From positions 1-54,632 of IMG/VR virus record IMGVR_UViG_3300004282_000003: 54,632 bases of DNA; one strand, written 5' to 3'. The notes below the pieces were generated by a model that made no database searches, was not told where the DNA came from, and saw only the letters and a program-made list of their open reading frames with translations. Numbering within the stretch: position 1 is the first letter of the stretch; every line of letters starts with the position of its first letter. Below are positions 8,971-17,330 of the stretch, piece by piece. Source of the DNA: a virus. A program made the translations under genes and the position numbers.

Positions 8971-9335
8971 ATTTTTTCCTTTTTATCAAAAATTTTTCTG
9001 TCCCAATTACGAGGATCTTGCCAACTTGTTGTTAGTATTTGGTCGAATCTTAATCCAGTTAATCTTTCTTCATTACAATCCATATATTTTCTACAAGGAA
9101 TAAGAATAATTTCTCCTTCCCACATTTCAAATTCTTTTTCTGGGTTATATGACTCTTTTTCATATTCCCCTTTTTTATATTCAGAAAGTAAATTTCCTAT
9201 AACAATAGAAAGAACTGCTGTACGTTCAAATTGTCCAACATTACTAACTGCAATAACCATTGATTTGGATATTACTTTAATAGCTCCTTCTCCATAAGCA
9301 AATTCTGATATAATATCTTTTTCTGATTCTTGCAT
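8934..9335 (-). CDS. Hypothetical protein downstream of RNR
   Basis: 133 aa from ATG 9335 with AAAGGA 6 nt upstream; a longer start would overlap the reductase gene. Contains FERTAVLSIVIGNLL and ILIPCRKYMDCNEERLTGLR, ending in a Lys run. Likely translated from the RNR message. No family recognised. Confidence 0.55.
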   Translation of the reverse strand: MQESEKDIISEFAYGEGAIKVISKSMVIAVSNVGQFERTAVLSIVIGNLLSEYKKGEYEKESYNPEKEFEMWEGEIILIPCRKYMDCNEERLTGLRFDQILTTSWQDPRNWDRKIFDKKEKICNQFKNKKKKK

Positions 9336-9346
9336 ACTTTTTCCTT

Positions 9347-11776
9347 TCAACCACATGAAGTGTAAAAGCACTCTGGATTAGTACATTGACCAGAACGACA
9401 ACCAGAATCATGTGAAAGTGTGAATTTTTTACAAACTGGACACTCAGAATAGTAACAAACATTTGTTACTAATTCATGTGGTACTTTTTCTTTTAAAGTT
9501 TCATCACTTGCTTTTTTAATGTCAGTATAATAACTATCCATTATAATACCAATTGCATCAATAATACTTTCTGCTGCAAAAGGTGTTTCTTGATCTTCAA
9601 ATAATCTAAACCAAAATTTATCTTCTCTTGTTCCTCTTAATAGAGAACTGATTTCATTGAAAGGAACTCCACTTTGTAAATTTTTAGATATTACTCTACC
9701 TAATGTATCCAATAAAAGGTTTTCTAGTTTACCTGATTTTCCTAGTCTTAGAAATGCCTCTAATGGTTTATTATTACTATCTTTATTTAAAGTTAAATAT
9801 AATCTTCCATGTGGAGTTTCTATTTCAAATGTTTTCCCATCTCTTGTAACAGGTCTTTTATTATGTGATTTTGTTTGTTCTTTATGCTTCCCCCACAATT
9901 CTTCAAACTCTTTTTCATTTAATGTTAGTGTACCAATTCCACTATCTTTTTCAATTGTTGGTATTTTTATTTTCTTTTCTCCAAAATTTATAGGTTGCCA
10001 ATCTAAACATTGATCTCTATAAATTGTAATTCCCTTTAATCCCAATCTCCAAGCAAGTACAAATATTTTTTCAATATCATGTTTTGTTGCATGATTAGGA
10101 AGATTACAAGTAGAAGAAATACCCAAGCTAATGTATCTTTGCCCTGCTGCTTGCATATTAAGTTTATCTAATGGATTAATATCATGTGCTGTAACAAATA
10201 TTTCTTGAACATTTTTTGGTATATCTCCAATTCCTTTTATAGATCCATTATTTTTTATAATTCTTTTATATAAACTTTTTCTAGATTTTATTTTTGTATT
10301 TTCATCTAAGTGGTTTATGATAGAATTCTCTACATAGTTTTCAAATTCTGGATTTACAAATGTCATAATTTCATGTGATTCAGCTAATTCTTTTTGCCAA
10401 ACAATAGCAGACAATGGTTCAAATGAATAAGAACAATCTGCTGATAATGCTGTTGTTCCTGTTGGTTGGCAAGTTGTCCATGTACAATTTCTAATACCAT
10501 ACTCATCAAATTTTCTTATAGTTTTTTTGGTACATCCATAATATAGAAGAAGATTTTTAAAATGTTTCCAATCATCTTCTGGAATTTTTATACCTCCTTT
10601 TTCTTTTGCTAATTTAATGGATGTTTTTATTGCTGTTTTAGTTAAACATTTACATATTTTTTTAAAGAGTTCTATAGCTTCATCACTATTATATGGAATT
10701 TCTAATTTTATAAATATATCTGCCAATCCCATTATTCCCAAACCAATAGGTCTAGTTGCTTTCATTTCTTCTTCAAATTTAGGATGTAAATAACTTGTTT
10801 TATCAATTACATTATCTAAAAATCTAACTCCTAGTTTTGTTAATCTTTCTAATTCTTCCCAATTAAAACCAATACTATTAGGATCTGTTTGGATTAAACA
10901 ATTATTAAGATTGATTGCTCCTAATACACAAGCACTCCAATCTGGTAAAGGAACTTCTTGACAAGCATTTGCACAATTAATTTTTCCTCTACTTGGAAAT
11001 GGATTGAATTTATTTGCAGTATCTATAAAGAGTAACCCTGGATCTCCTGTTTCCCATGCATTTTCTATTATTTTTTCCCACAAATCCTTTGATTGAATAT
11101 ACTGTTTAAAATCTGGATTATTATATTTTGAAATTGGATTTGGAGAAATACATTCAATATCTTTTTTAGGATCATCATTACAAATCATTGCCATAAAATT
11201 ATCTGGTGCTAACATTGAAATATTAAATGATCTTAAAGATTTCTTATCTCTTTTTGAATCTAATATTTCTAATGTATCTGGATGGTCATGTCTAAATACA
11301 GCAAGATTAGCTGCTCTTCTATTTTTTCCACCAGCCATTACTGTTTGAGATACAATTTCTAATACTTGTAAATATGCTAGAGGACCAGAAGCTTGACCAC
11401 TTGAAGAGATTGGACTTCCTTTTTCTCTTAAATTAGTAATGTTAATTCCAGCACCAGCACCACTAGCATAGATTCTAGAAAGAGTTCCCCACATATCAAT
11501 AATTGAATCCATTGAATCTTCTAGTTTGTATATAAAACAAGCCATTAATTGTTGATCTAATGGATTTGTACTTGTTGTTCCAGCATTTATTAATGTGGGT
11601 GTATTTGGTCTAAAAGATTTTGTTCTTAATATTTCAAAAAATTCAATTTCTTCTGTATCATTATTAGAAATAAATTCAGCAACTCTACGATGAACATCAT
11701 TTGGACGTTTTTCATCTAACTTTTTGTTAAAGTATAACTTTTGGTATATCTTTAAGGCATTTTCAGAATATTCCAT
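9347..11776 (-). CDS. nrdJ: Adenosylcobalamin-dependent (class II) ribonucleotide reductase
   Basis: 809 aa. FRPNTPTLINAGT (about 56-68), the Cys of QQLMACFIY (about 80), an ACQEVPL active-site loop (N-x-C-x-E type), ACVLGAINL carrying the partner Cys, and the phosphate-binding QPTGTTALSADCSYSFEP match B12-dependent NrdJ. A C-terminal zinc/redox tail has CYYSECPVC, CTNPEC and a final TSCG. It converts ribonucleotides to deoxynucleotides without needing oxygen or a second subunit, which suits a host making B12 and possibly anaerobic growth. ATG 11776 is preceded by TAGGAG, which overlaps the stop of the broken gene upstream. Partner in dNTP supply: the thymidylate synthase at 12974. Confidence 0.9.
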   Translation of the reverse strand: MEYSENALKIYQKLYFNKKLDEKRPNDVHRRVAEFISNNDTEEIEFFEILRTKSFRPNTPTLINAGTTSTNPLDQQLMACFIYKLEDSMDSIIDMWGTLSRIYASGAGAGINITNLREKGSPISSSGQASGPLAYLQVLEIVSQTVMAGGKNRRAANLAVFRHDHPDTLEILDSKRDKKSLRSFNISMLAPDNFMAMICNDDPKKDIECISPNPISKYNNPDFKQYIQSKDLWEKIIENAWETGDPGLLFIDTANKFNPFPSRGKINCANACQEVPLPDWSACVLGAINLNNCLIQTDPNSIGFNWEELERLTKLGVRFLDNVIDKTSYLHPKFEEEMKATRPIGLGIMGLADIFIKLEIPYNSDEAIELFKKICKCLTKTAIKTSIKLAKEKGGIKIPEDDWKHFKNLLLYYGCTKKTIRKFDEYGIRNCTWTTCQPTGTTALSADCSYSFEPLSAIVWQKELAESHEIMTFVNPEFENYVENSIINHLDENTKIKSRKSLYKRIIKNNGSIKGIGDIPKNVQEIFVTAHDINPLDKLNMQAAGQRYISLGISSTCNLPNHATKHDIEKIFVLAWRLGLKGITIYRDQCLDWQPINFGEKKIKIPTIEKDSGIGTLTLNEKEFEELWGKHKEQTKSHNKRPVTRDGKTFEIETPHGRLYLTLNKDSNNKPLEAFLRLGKSGKLENLLLDTLGRVISKNLQSGVPFNEISSLLRGTREDKFWFRLFEDQETPFAAESIIDAIGIIMDSYYTDIKKASDETLKEKVPHELVTNVCYYSECPVCKKFTLSHDSGCRSGQCTNPECFYTSCG

Positions 11777-11784
11777 TTTTTCTC

Positions 11785-11988
11785 CTACTGATTTCTAGCT
11801 AATGAAGCATTTGCCCACATTACAACTTCTTCTAGTTTTGTAAATGCTAAAGATTTTTCTCTACTGTCAGGACAAATATTATTAATTAAAATTCCAAATT
11901 ATTTTGCTTTTTCTCTTATATCTATAAACTTCATAACATTTTCATCTTTTGGTGGATGATAAGTAAATATTTTTTCAATATTAGTCAT
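11785..11988 (-). pseudogene. Acb2/Tad1-hairpin-like anti-CBASS gene interrupted by TAA
   Basis: ATG 11988 has AGGAG 6 nt upstream and overlaps the previous stop. The frame reads 29 codons (IFTYHPPKDENVMKF...IREKAK), then TAA at 11899-11901, then continues open for 37 codons (FGILINNICPDSREK... LEEVVMWANASLARNQ) to a TAG at 11785. Both halves together match, from memory, the small phage family with the Acb2/Tad1 hairpin domain, which sequesters cyclic nucleotide signals of CBASS/Thoeris immunity. There is no other lesion and no usable restart after the stop. GAA to TAA would be a single change. Recent decay, readthrough or a sequencing error are all open; family call not verified by search. 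Confidence 0.6.
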
Positions 11989-12175
11989 TATCTTCTCCTT
12001 GAGCTTCTATAACTATCATTCCTTTTTCAATATAAACAATATAACCTTCTACTTTTTCTATTTCTTCTATAGAAATAGAAGTTTTACCATTATAGTTTTT
12101 TAATACAAGAGCCGATAATATTTGTCCATGAATATCCATTTGTTTTCCATCAATTTTTATATTTATTTTTTTCAT
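11981..12175 (-). CDS. Small beta-rich hypothetical protein
   Basis: 64 aa with alternating hydrophobic strands (KINIKIDGKQMDIHG, EGYIVYIEKGMIVIEA) and an acidic end GEDND. Its stop overlaps the start of the broken Acb2-like gene, and its own ATG touches the stop of the HTH gene upstream, so these form one translational unit. No family recognised. Confidence 0.5.
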   Translation of the reverse strand: MKKINIKIDGKQMDIHGQILSALVLKNYNGKTSISIEEIEKVEGYIVYIEKGMIVIEAQGEDND

Positions 12176-12414
12176 TATCCTGTTCTCCTAAGAAATTCAA
12201 AAGTTTTTCTTTTTCTATCTCTATCTAGAGTACCTTCTATTGAAGCTGTTTTTCTATCTCTCATTAAATTATTTTGTCTTAGATATTTATTAACTGTATT
12301 TCTTCCAACTGATATTAATTGTGCTACCATGTCAACACTTAACCTTTGTCCTACATAAAGTTCATTTATTTTTTCTATTTGTTCTATTGTTAAAGTTGTT
12401 TTTTTTCCTTGCAT
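12175..12414 (-). CDS. Helix-turn-helix DNA-binding protein
   Basis: 79 aa from ATG 12414 (GAGAGGA 6 nt upstream). TLTIEQIEKINELYVGQ followed by LSVDMVAQLISVGRNTVNKYLR is a clear HTH of the transposase/Hin-recombinase or regulator type; the C-terminus is basic (RDRKRKTFEFLRRTG). Probably a small transcriptional regulator or a remnant DNA-binding domain of a mobile nuclease. Target unknown. Confidence 0.6.
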   Translation of the reverse strand: MQGKKTTLTIEQIEKINELYVGQRLSVDMVAQLISVGRNTVNKYLRQNNLMRDRKTASIEGTLDRDRKRKTFEFLRRTG

Positions 12415-12425
12415 AAATTTTCCTC

Positions 12426-12593
12426 TCAATCTTTTGGTTTAATTTCTATTTTTCCTTTTAGAATATGTTCATAAGATTTACTATTAACACCTTTTTTACC
12501 TACATTAAATAAATATTTTCCTAGTTTACTTAATGCATGATCTTCATCTTTTGCTTTCATATCCCCCAAAATATAAATTTGAAATTCTTTCAT
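12426..12593 (-). CDS. Small hypothetical protein
   Basis: 55 aa from ATG 12593, chosen for the GGAGG just upstream. An in-frame ATG at 12650 with AAGGG 8 nt upstream would add 19 residues and is also possible. Contains MKAKDEDHALSKLGKYLFN. Function unknown. Confidence 0.45.
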   Translation of the reverse strand: MKEFQIYILGDMKAKDEDHALSKLGKYLFNVGKKGVNSKSYEHILKGKIEIKPKD

Positions 12594-12666
12594 TTTTCCT
12601 CCTATTAATTGTTGGTTTGGTGATAGTATTTCAATTTCTGCTTTGAACATTTTTTTAACCCTTTAT

Positions 12667-12987
12667 TTAGAATTGTATCCATTCATTAATTGTTTCATCT
12701 TCATGTGTTACTTCTTTAGGGTATAATTCACTACCACATTTTGGACAATTTCCAAAAAAGTATCTACAAGTTTCTACTTTTCTTTTTAATATTTTATCAT
12801 ATTTTATTCCAGTATCTACTAATCCTGCTTCTGATTCATAATCGTGAAGAGGTAGAGTGAGTTTATTTTTCCAATTACATTCTTTATTAGTACAACATAA
12901 TTGTGTAAATGGATCATATTCTTCTATATCATATGTTTTTAGTTCATATCTTTTTGATTTATATCTTTTTAGTTTATATCTTTTCAT
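12667..12987 (-). CDS. Zinc-ribbon protein with basic N-terminal repeats
   Basis: 106 aa. The N-terminus repeats a 15-nt unit giving KRYK/KRYE steps (KRYKLKRYKSKRYELKTYD). Then CCTNKEC and NCPKCGSELYP form a zinc ribbon. The repeat probably arose by replication slippage. Overlaps the thymidylate synthase end by 14 bp. Confidence 0.55.
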   Translation of the reverse strand: MKRYKLKRYKSKRYELKTYDIEEYDPFTQLCCTNKECNWKNKLTLPLHDYESEAGLVDTGIKYDKILKRKVETCRYFFGNCPKCGSELYPKEVTHEDETINEWIQF

Positions 12988-13897
12988 TTGTTTTCCCCAA
13001 TCTTTGTTTTAATACTTCCAATTGAAAATCGTAACAATGCAAACTTTTAGAGGTAAAAGATAGTGGTCCAGGGTTTATGCCTAGTTCACCTGCTACATAC
13101 TCATTTAGCAATGTAAATCCCCCCATGTTAGTAGGCCATCCACCCCATAAATCCCAACTTCTATAAATTACTTTTGTTAATAAATAATCTTCTTCTGATT
13201 TATTAAAACCATGAGTAATACATTCACATTCAAAGCGTGTGTGATGTATATTATCTTTTATTATTCTTTCATATTGAAAAGGTTCATATTCAAATCCACA
13301 ATTTTTACATTTATAGTTTATGTTTTTAATAATTCCAAAGTCTAATCCTCTTAAACATGGAGAAGTTTTTCTTTCTTGTTCAGTTTTGTAGGGAATATCA
13401 TAAGCAAAATTAGATTCAGGATAACCAACTGTTAAATAACAATGTTCATTTCCAAAACCTTTTTCTTTGAAATGATTTATAATCCATTGAAGTTGGTTAG
13501 GTACATTTATTGGAAAATAGGCAACATCTAAACCATCATAAAATCTTATTCCTCCTGGTGGATAATAATTTCCACCAACTATAAATGTTGCATATTTATA
13601 ATCTTCATTATCTTTTATTTTTCCATTCATTAAGTAATCAGCAAAATACATTTCAATATCATGGTCTGTAGTTGGTGCTGGTAGATTACTTCCTTCAGGC
13701 ATAATAGGTGCTAAGGGTTTTTCGTGGGGTAAATGAATAAATCCTGAAACATCATCAAATGATAATCTTGTAGCTTCTTTATAAGAACCTTCTGTAATAA
13801 ATTTCTTTCTTCCATTATCATGTAAAGCTTGAAGTAGTTGGAACCAAGTGTCACCTAGAGTTGTTCCCTCAATAAAAACTGGTTTACAAATTGACAT
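12974..13897 (-). CDS. thyA: Thymidylate synthase (ThyA superfamily) with zinc-finger insertion
   Basis: 307 aa. SPCLRGLDF carries the catalytic Cys (about 181). YRSWDLWGGWPTNMGG and the end motif SKSLHCYDFQLEVLK match the Arg, Asn and His-x-Tyr substrate contacts of ThyA-fold enzymes, closest to the archaeal-type or hydroxymethylase branch. It methylates dUMP to dTMP or, if the branch differs, hydroxymethylates a pyrimidine nucleotide. Residues about 196-226 (YKCKNCGFEY...FECEC) form a four-Cys insertion between catalytic blocks that I do not know from ordinary ThyA. Works with the class II RNR to supply dNTPs. Confidence 0.8.
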   Translation of the reverse strand: MSICKPVFIEGTTLGDTWFQLLQALHDNGRKKFITEGSYKEATRLSFDDVSGFIHLPHEKPLAPIMPEGSNLPAPTTDHDIEMYFADYLMNGKIKDNEDYKYATFIVGGNYYPPGGIRFYDGLDVAYFPINVPNQLQWIINHFKEKGFGNEHCYLTVGYPESNFAYDIPYKTEQERKTSPCLRGLDFGIIKNINYKCKNCGFEYEPFQYERIIKDNIHHTRFECECITHGFNKSEEDYLLTKVIYRSWDLWGGWPTNMGGFTLLNEYVAGELGINPGPLSFTSKSLHCYDFQLEVLKQRLGKTNEKI

Positions 13898-13909
13898 AAT
13901 TAATCTCCC

Positions 13910-14176
13910 TTAGAATTTTGGATTTGATAATTTGGGGTCTTGTCTAGGTCCACCTGGATCTTTTTCTAAAGAAATAATAATTTTTCCTTTTTTAATTATA
14001 ATTAATTGTGTTATATCCACCCATTGAAGTTCTTGAATTATACCATCTTTAGCTGGTCCTGCAATTCCAATTCTAGAACATCCATTCATCCAATCTGTTC
14101 TTGCAACTGCAATTCCGGTAAGTCCACTAATAAGATCATTTATTTCATCACCAAATTCAATTTGTTTTTCTTTCAT
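13910..14176 (-). CDS. Conserved phage-type hypothetical protein
   Basis: 88 aa. FGDEINDLISGLTGIAVART and WMNGCSRIGI resemble a short family often seen in phage genomes (G-D-x-V-x-D... TG-x-x-GI... NGC-x-R); its function is not known to me. The end is Gly/Pro rich. Overlaps the upstream YkgJ-like gene by 20 bp. Confidence 0.5.
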   Translation of the reverse strand: MKEKQIEFGDEINDLISGLTGIAVARTDWMNGCSRIGIAGPAKDGIIQELQWVDITQLIIIKKGKIIISLEKDPGGPRQDPKLSNPKF

Positions 14177-14651
14177 TAAATTCCCCCCTTTCTTTTTTCA
14201 ATACTTCTGGTGGTTTTGAAATTAAATTCTTTTCAACTAAAAAATCAATAAGCATTTTATAAATTTGTGATTCTGTTGACAATTCCATTATTGAATTTAA
14301 ACCTATTTTACTTATTGAATCTGCTTCTTCTTTTGTCTGTTTACAATCAAAATATCCACATCCAAATGGTGAAAGTGAATGAATTAAACATTTTTCATCT
14401 TCTGTAAAGAAAATACAATAACCTTTTTCATTTCTTCTTGGAACTAATGTAGGGATTCTAAAAATTTCTTCTCCTTTCTGAACTATAGCTCCTGCTGAAG
14501 CTAGTAAAAAGGTTTCTGCAAAATATAATATATTTTCATAACCTAACAAGCTACAAATTGTAGTTATATCTGTTGGTACTAGATAACCTGGAAGGGTTTT
14601 GCAATTCCATTTGCATCTGTTACAATCACAAGAATTTCTTTTAAAATCCAT
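14157..14651 (-). CDS. YkgJ-like cysteine-cluster protein
   Basis: 164 aa. The N-terminus CDCNRCKWNCKTLPGYL and a later block CLIHSLSPFGCGYFDC match the CxxCxxxC... CxxH...P..C..F.C layout of YkgJ-type putative zinc or iron-sulfur cluster proteins, which in bacteria are linked to flagellin or oxidative modification. Substrate here unknown. Assignment is by cysteine spacing. Confidence 0.6.
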   Translation of the reverse strand: MDFKRNSCDCNRCKWNCKTLPGYLVPTDITTICSLLGYENILYFAETFLLASAGAIVQKGEEIFRIPTLVPRRNEKGYCIFFTEDEKCLIHSLSPFGCGYFDCKQTKEEADSISKIGLNSIMELSTESQIYKMLIDFLVEKNLISKPPEVLKKERGEFNERKTN

Positions 14652-14656
14652 ATTTA

Positions 14657-15004
14657 TTACCAGCTCCCTGTTGTTGTAGAAGTTGTAGAAGTATAGACTG
14701 TATTACCATAATTACTGGTATAAGTTCTTATTATAATAGATGGACGTTGAATTATTTTTGATTGTATTCTTATTTTCATAACTTCATCTACAATATGATT
14801 TATTATTTTCATTTTCTCTAAATTATTTGGATTGAAATCAGGATGATATTTCTTTGCTAATAGTTTTCTTTGTTTTTTTACTAATTTTTTAAAACTTTCT
14901 AATTTCTTTTTAGCATCTTCTATTGAAAGTTGTTCTTTAAAGAATTGGGTTTCCTCTTTTGGTATTTCTAGATGTAAATGAATATTTTCAAGTGTTACTG
15001 GCAT
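14657..15004 (-). CDS. J-domain (DnaJ-like) protein
   Basis: 115 aa. RKLLAKKYHPDFNPN with the invariant HPD at about 54-56, flanked by helix II (LVKKQRKLLAKKY) and helix III (LEKMKIINHIVDEVMK), is a J-domain. It should stimulate the ATPase of host DnaK. A Thr/Ser-rich tail (TSTTSTTTGSW) replaces the usual Gly/Phe and zinc regions, so the substrate specificity is unusual. Phages use host Hsp70 in replisome assembly (as lambda P with DnaJ/K), and this gene lies among recombination genes. Confidence 0.72.
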   Translation of the reverse strand: MPVTLENIHLHLEIPKEETQFFKEQLSIEDAKKKLESFKKLVKKQRKLLAKKYHPDFNPNNLEKMKIINHIVDEVMKIRIQSKIIQRPSIIIRTYTSNYGNTVYTSTTSTTTGSW

Positions 15005-15512
15005 TTAAGTCTCCACATTTAGGACAAACATTTTTATTTGATATAAATCTTCCACACTTTTTACACTTCCAATCTTTTACATCTTGTTTATAATTTTTCT
15101 TTTCTTGTTCTGTCATATTTTTCCAACCACCATAATTAACAAAAGATTCTGGTCTGTGATGCTTAAAAATATGTTCTGCTACTAAAAATTGATTTTCAGA
15201 TTTATATCCTGTATAGGCTACAAAATATTCTTGTTCAATTGAATCAAATGGAGCATAATGAATTTTACCATTTTGAGAGAATACAAGTTTTGCTACTTTG
15301 TGTGATTTTATGTTAGTAAAATAATTTTGTTCATCATCATATTTTGCTTCTACTATTGTACCAGTTCTTAAATTAGTATAACCAATATAATACATATAAT
15401 ATGGTTTTTCAGAATGATCTTCTTCCAATAAAATTCTTTTATCATTAAATTTTTCAATATAAACTATTTTAGTAACTTTTACCACATCACCAATCCTGAA
15501 TTTCTTGTGCAT
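14988..15512 (-). CDS. Hypothetical protein with C-terminal zinc ribbon
   Basis: 174 aa. N-terminus MHKKFRIGDVVKVTKIVYIE looks like a small beta-barrel (SH3/KOW-like). The C-terminus has WKCKKCGRF and NVCPKCGDL, a zinc ribbon. Overlaps the J-domain gene by 17 bp. Role unknown. Confidence 0.55.
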   Translation of the reverse strand: MHKKFRIGDVVKVTKIVYIEKFNDKRILLEEDHSEKPYYMYYIGYTNLRTGTIVEAKYDDEQNYFTNIKSHKVAKLVFSQNGKIHYAPFDSIEQEYFVAYTGYKSENQFLVAEHIFKHHRPESFVNYGGWKNMTEQEKKNYKQDVKDWKCKKCGRFISNKNVCPKCGDLNASNT

Positions 15513-15532
15513 ATCTTTTACTCCATTTTCCT

Positions 15533-16111
15533 TTAGTTGTCAATAGAAATTATATTGTCTGCTGATTCTATAACTTCTTCTTTGTGAGTAATAATTATTT
15601 GTTGCATTTTAAAACGATCAGTTATTTCTTTTAAAATAATACCCACTTTGGGTAAAAAATATTTAGATAAGTTTTTAAATGGTTCATCTGAAAATATAAT
15701 TGGTTCTGTTCCTTCCAAAGACCATGATGCCATTCTTAAAGCATAAGAAAAAATATCTACTTCTCCAACTGCTGTTACATCTCTTCTTATTTCCATTAAT
15801 ATGCCTTTCTTTTCAAGATAGAGAAAGGCTTCCTGTTGGTCATTCCTTGTTTTTATAACTATTTTAGCTTTGAATTTTTTACCAAAAAGACTTTGTAATA
15901 ATAATGTAACAGAATTTTCTAAATAATCTTTAGTTTTTTGAATTGTATTTTGAGCTACAAACATTACAGTTTGCTTTGCTTTTTCATGGTTTTCTATTTC
16001 ACTTTTTATTCTTCTTATTCTCACAAAAGAATCTTTATATTTTCTTTTTGCTCTAGAAAGTTCTGCATCTTTTCTTTCTATTTTTGTTATTAAAGAATTT
16101 AAATCTATCAT
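15533..16111 (-). CDS. Rad50/SbcC-like ATPase, C-terminal half (split gene)
   Basis: 192 aa. Coiled-coil start (about 1-55), then AVGEVDIFSYALRMASWSL in the place of the ABC signature, EPIIFSDEPF as Walker B plus catalytic Glu, and QIIITHKEEVI as the switch His. These are the distal pieces of an SMC-type head and there is no Walker A here; the Walker A half is the separate gene at 17331, with the nuclease between them. The two should assemble into one ATPase head like T4 gp46. The signature motif lacks LSGG, so confidence in activity is lower. Confidence 0.75.
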   Translation of the reverse strand: MIDLNSLITKIERKDAELSRAKRKYKDSFVRIRRIKSEIENHEKAKQTVMFVAQNTIQKTKDYLENSVTLLLQSLFGKKFKAKIVIKTRNDQQEAFLYLEKKGILMEIRRDVTAVGEVDIFSYALRMASWSLEGTEPIIFSDEPFKNLSKYFLPKVGIILKEITDRFKMQQIIITHKEEVIESADNIISIDN

Positions 16112-16365
16112 AACAATTCCTGTTCTTTTATTTCTTCCATTATACTCTCAAATTCAGTTTCAATTTCTTCCTCTTCTGATTTCAATTCTTTTGTTTCTGC
16201 TTTGATATAAATTTCTCCTTCTTCTGTTGATTTACAACCATATTCATCTTTAAGCTTTTTTAAGTAAAAGTTTCTTTCTGCTAATTTTTCTTGTAAATTC
16301 TCCTTCTTTCGGTTTAAGGATTTTAAAGTTTGTTGGAGATCTTCTTGCATAATTTTCAATTTCAT
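16108..16365 (-). CDS. Coiled-coil protein between Mre11 and Rad50-C genes
   Basis: 85 aa from ATG 16365 (AAGG 9 nt upstream). Almost wholly heptad-like Leu/Lys/Glu with one Cys in DEYGCKST. It overlaps the Mre11-like gene by more than 100 bp in another frame and the Rad50-C gene by 4 bp. It may be a third piece of the split Rad50 coil, which would otherwise be very short on the C-terminal side. Inference only. Confidence 0.5.
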   Translation of the reverse strand: MKLKIMQEDLQQTLKSLNRKKENLQEKLAERNFYLKKLKDEYGCKSTEEGEIYIKAETKELKSEEEEIETEFESIMEEIKEQELL

Positions 16366-17329
16366 ATTCATAATCCTTTCCAAAAACATCTATTAATGTT
16401 GTTCTAATTACTTGTTCTACTTTTCTTTCTATTCCAGGTTGCATTATTATTTCAAGTAGATCAACAATGAATTTTGTTTTATAATCTATATTCATTGATT
16501 TTAAACTAAAAATAAAATCCTCCAATCCAGAAACTAATGTAGATTTATCTCTAGTTTCTTCTAAATGATCTTCTGAAATAACTTCTTCAGATGGTTTGGC
16601 ACACTTCAATGGAATAAGATCATAATCATATTTTCCAAGATTCTTTTTCAATATAACAACACTTGGAAAAGTATTTATTTCATCTTCATTTGCCCTTCTT
16701 CTTGTAAGAGTTCCAGGGTTTATAAAAAGAGTATTTCCTTGTTCAAAAATCCCTCTTTTATGCCAATGACCACTTATAACTACTTCCATACCACTAAATT
16801 TTGGATTATCAGAATAAACATAATGTTCTTCATTATGTTCTTTAACAAATGGTGGAGGTTTCCTTTTACTCTTAGATTCTATTACTGCTTTATGCATAAT
16901 AACTATTTTTTTGTTAGTTATTAATCCTATGCTATCTCTAGATCTAATTTGTTCTATTCCTATCCCCCAATCTAAATATTGAATTATTTTTGTTGAAAGT
17001 ACATGCTGAACAAATGGATGAACATCAATCAAGAATCCTGTTGGTGTATTTCTACTTGATTCTAAATTATGAAAAAATAAATCATGGTTTCCATAAATAG
17101 TATAAAAAGGTCTTGTAATTACAGATGTTAAAATTCCAAGTATTCCTAATCCTATTTGTGGTGTATCTACTAAATCTCCAACATTAATAATAGGACATTT
17201 GTATCTTTCTGATAAATTCATTACTTCTTTTAATTTTCTAAATTGTGTATCTACTAAATCATCCTTTCTACATGGTGGATTTCTACCTGAAATATGTACA
17301 TCACCCAAAATTAAATATTCATTAACCAT
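16250..17329 (-). CDS. Mre11/SbcD-like exonuclease
   Basis: 359 aa. Calcineurin-type phosphoesterase motifs in order: LGDVHIS (Asp10, His12), NVGDLVD (Asp52), YGNHDLF (Asn81, His82, Asp83), IMHKAV, ISGHWHKRG and INPGTLTRR. The C-terminal part is helical and ends basic (FTRKISRKKLLLKKA). It is the nuclease subunit of the Mre11-Rad50/SbcCD complex (T4 gp47), resecting DNA ends for recombination-dependent replication. Sits 1 nt after the Rad50 N-half gene. Confidence 0.85.
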   Translation of the reverse strand: MVNEYLILGDVHISGRNPPCRKDDLVDTQFRKLKEVMNLSERYKCPIINVGDLVDTPQIGLGILGILTSVITRPFYTIYGNHDLFFHNLESSRNTPTGFLIDVHPFVQHVLSTKIIQYLDWGIGIEQIRSRDSIGLITNKKIVIMHKAVIESKSKRKPPPFVKEHNEEHYVYSDNPKFSGMEVVISGHWHKRGIFEQGNTLFINPGTLTRRRANEDEINTFPSVVILKKNLGKYDYDLIPLKCAKPSEEVISEDHLEETRDKSTLVSGLEDFIFSLKSMNIDYKTKFIVDLLEIIMQPGIERKVEQVIRTTLIDVFGKDYEYEIENYARRSPTNFKILKPKEGEFTRKISRKKLLLKKA

Positions 17330-17330
17330 T

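Noticed and set aside
11785-11898. Second half of the Acb2-like frame as an independent gene
   Set aside because: No start codon with a ribosome site after the TAA; the first ATG in frame comes near the end.
15513-15545. TTGACA at the end of the Rad50-C gene as a promoter
   Set aside because: It is part of the codons for the last residues and the -10 candidate (TAAAAG) overlaps the next ribosome site; weak.
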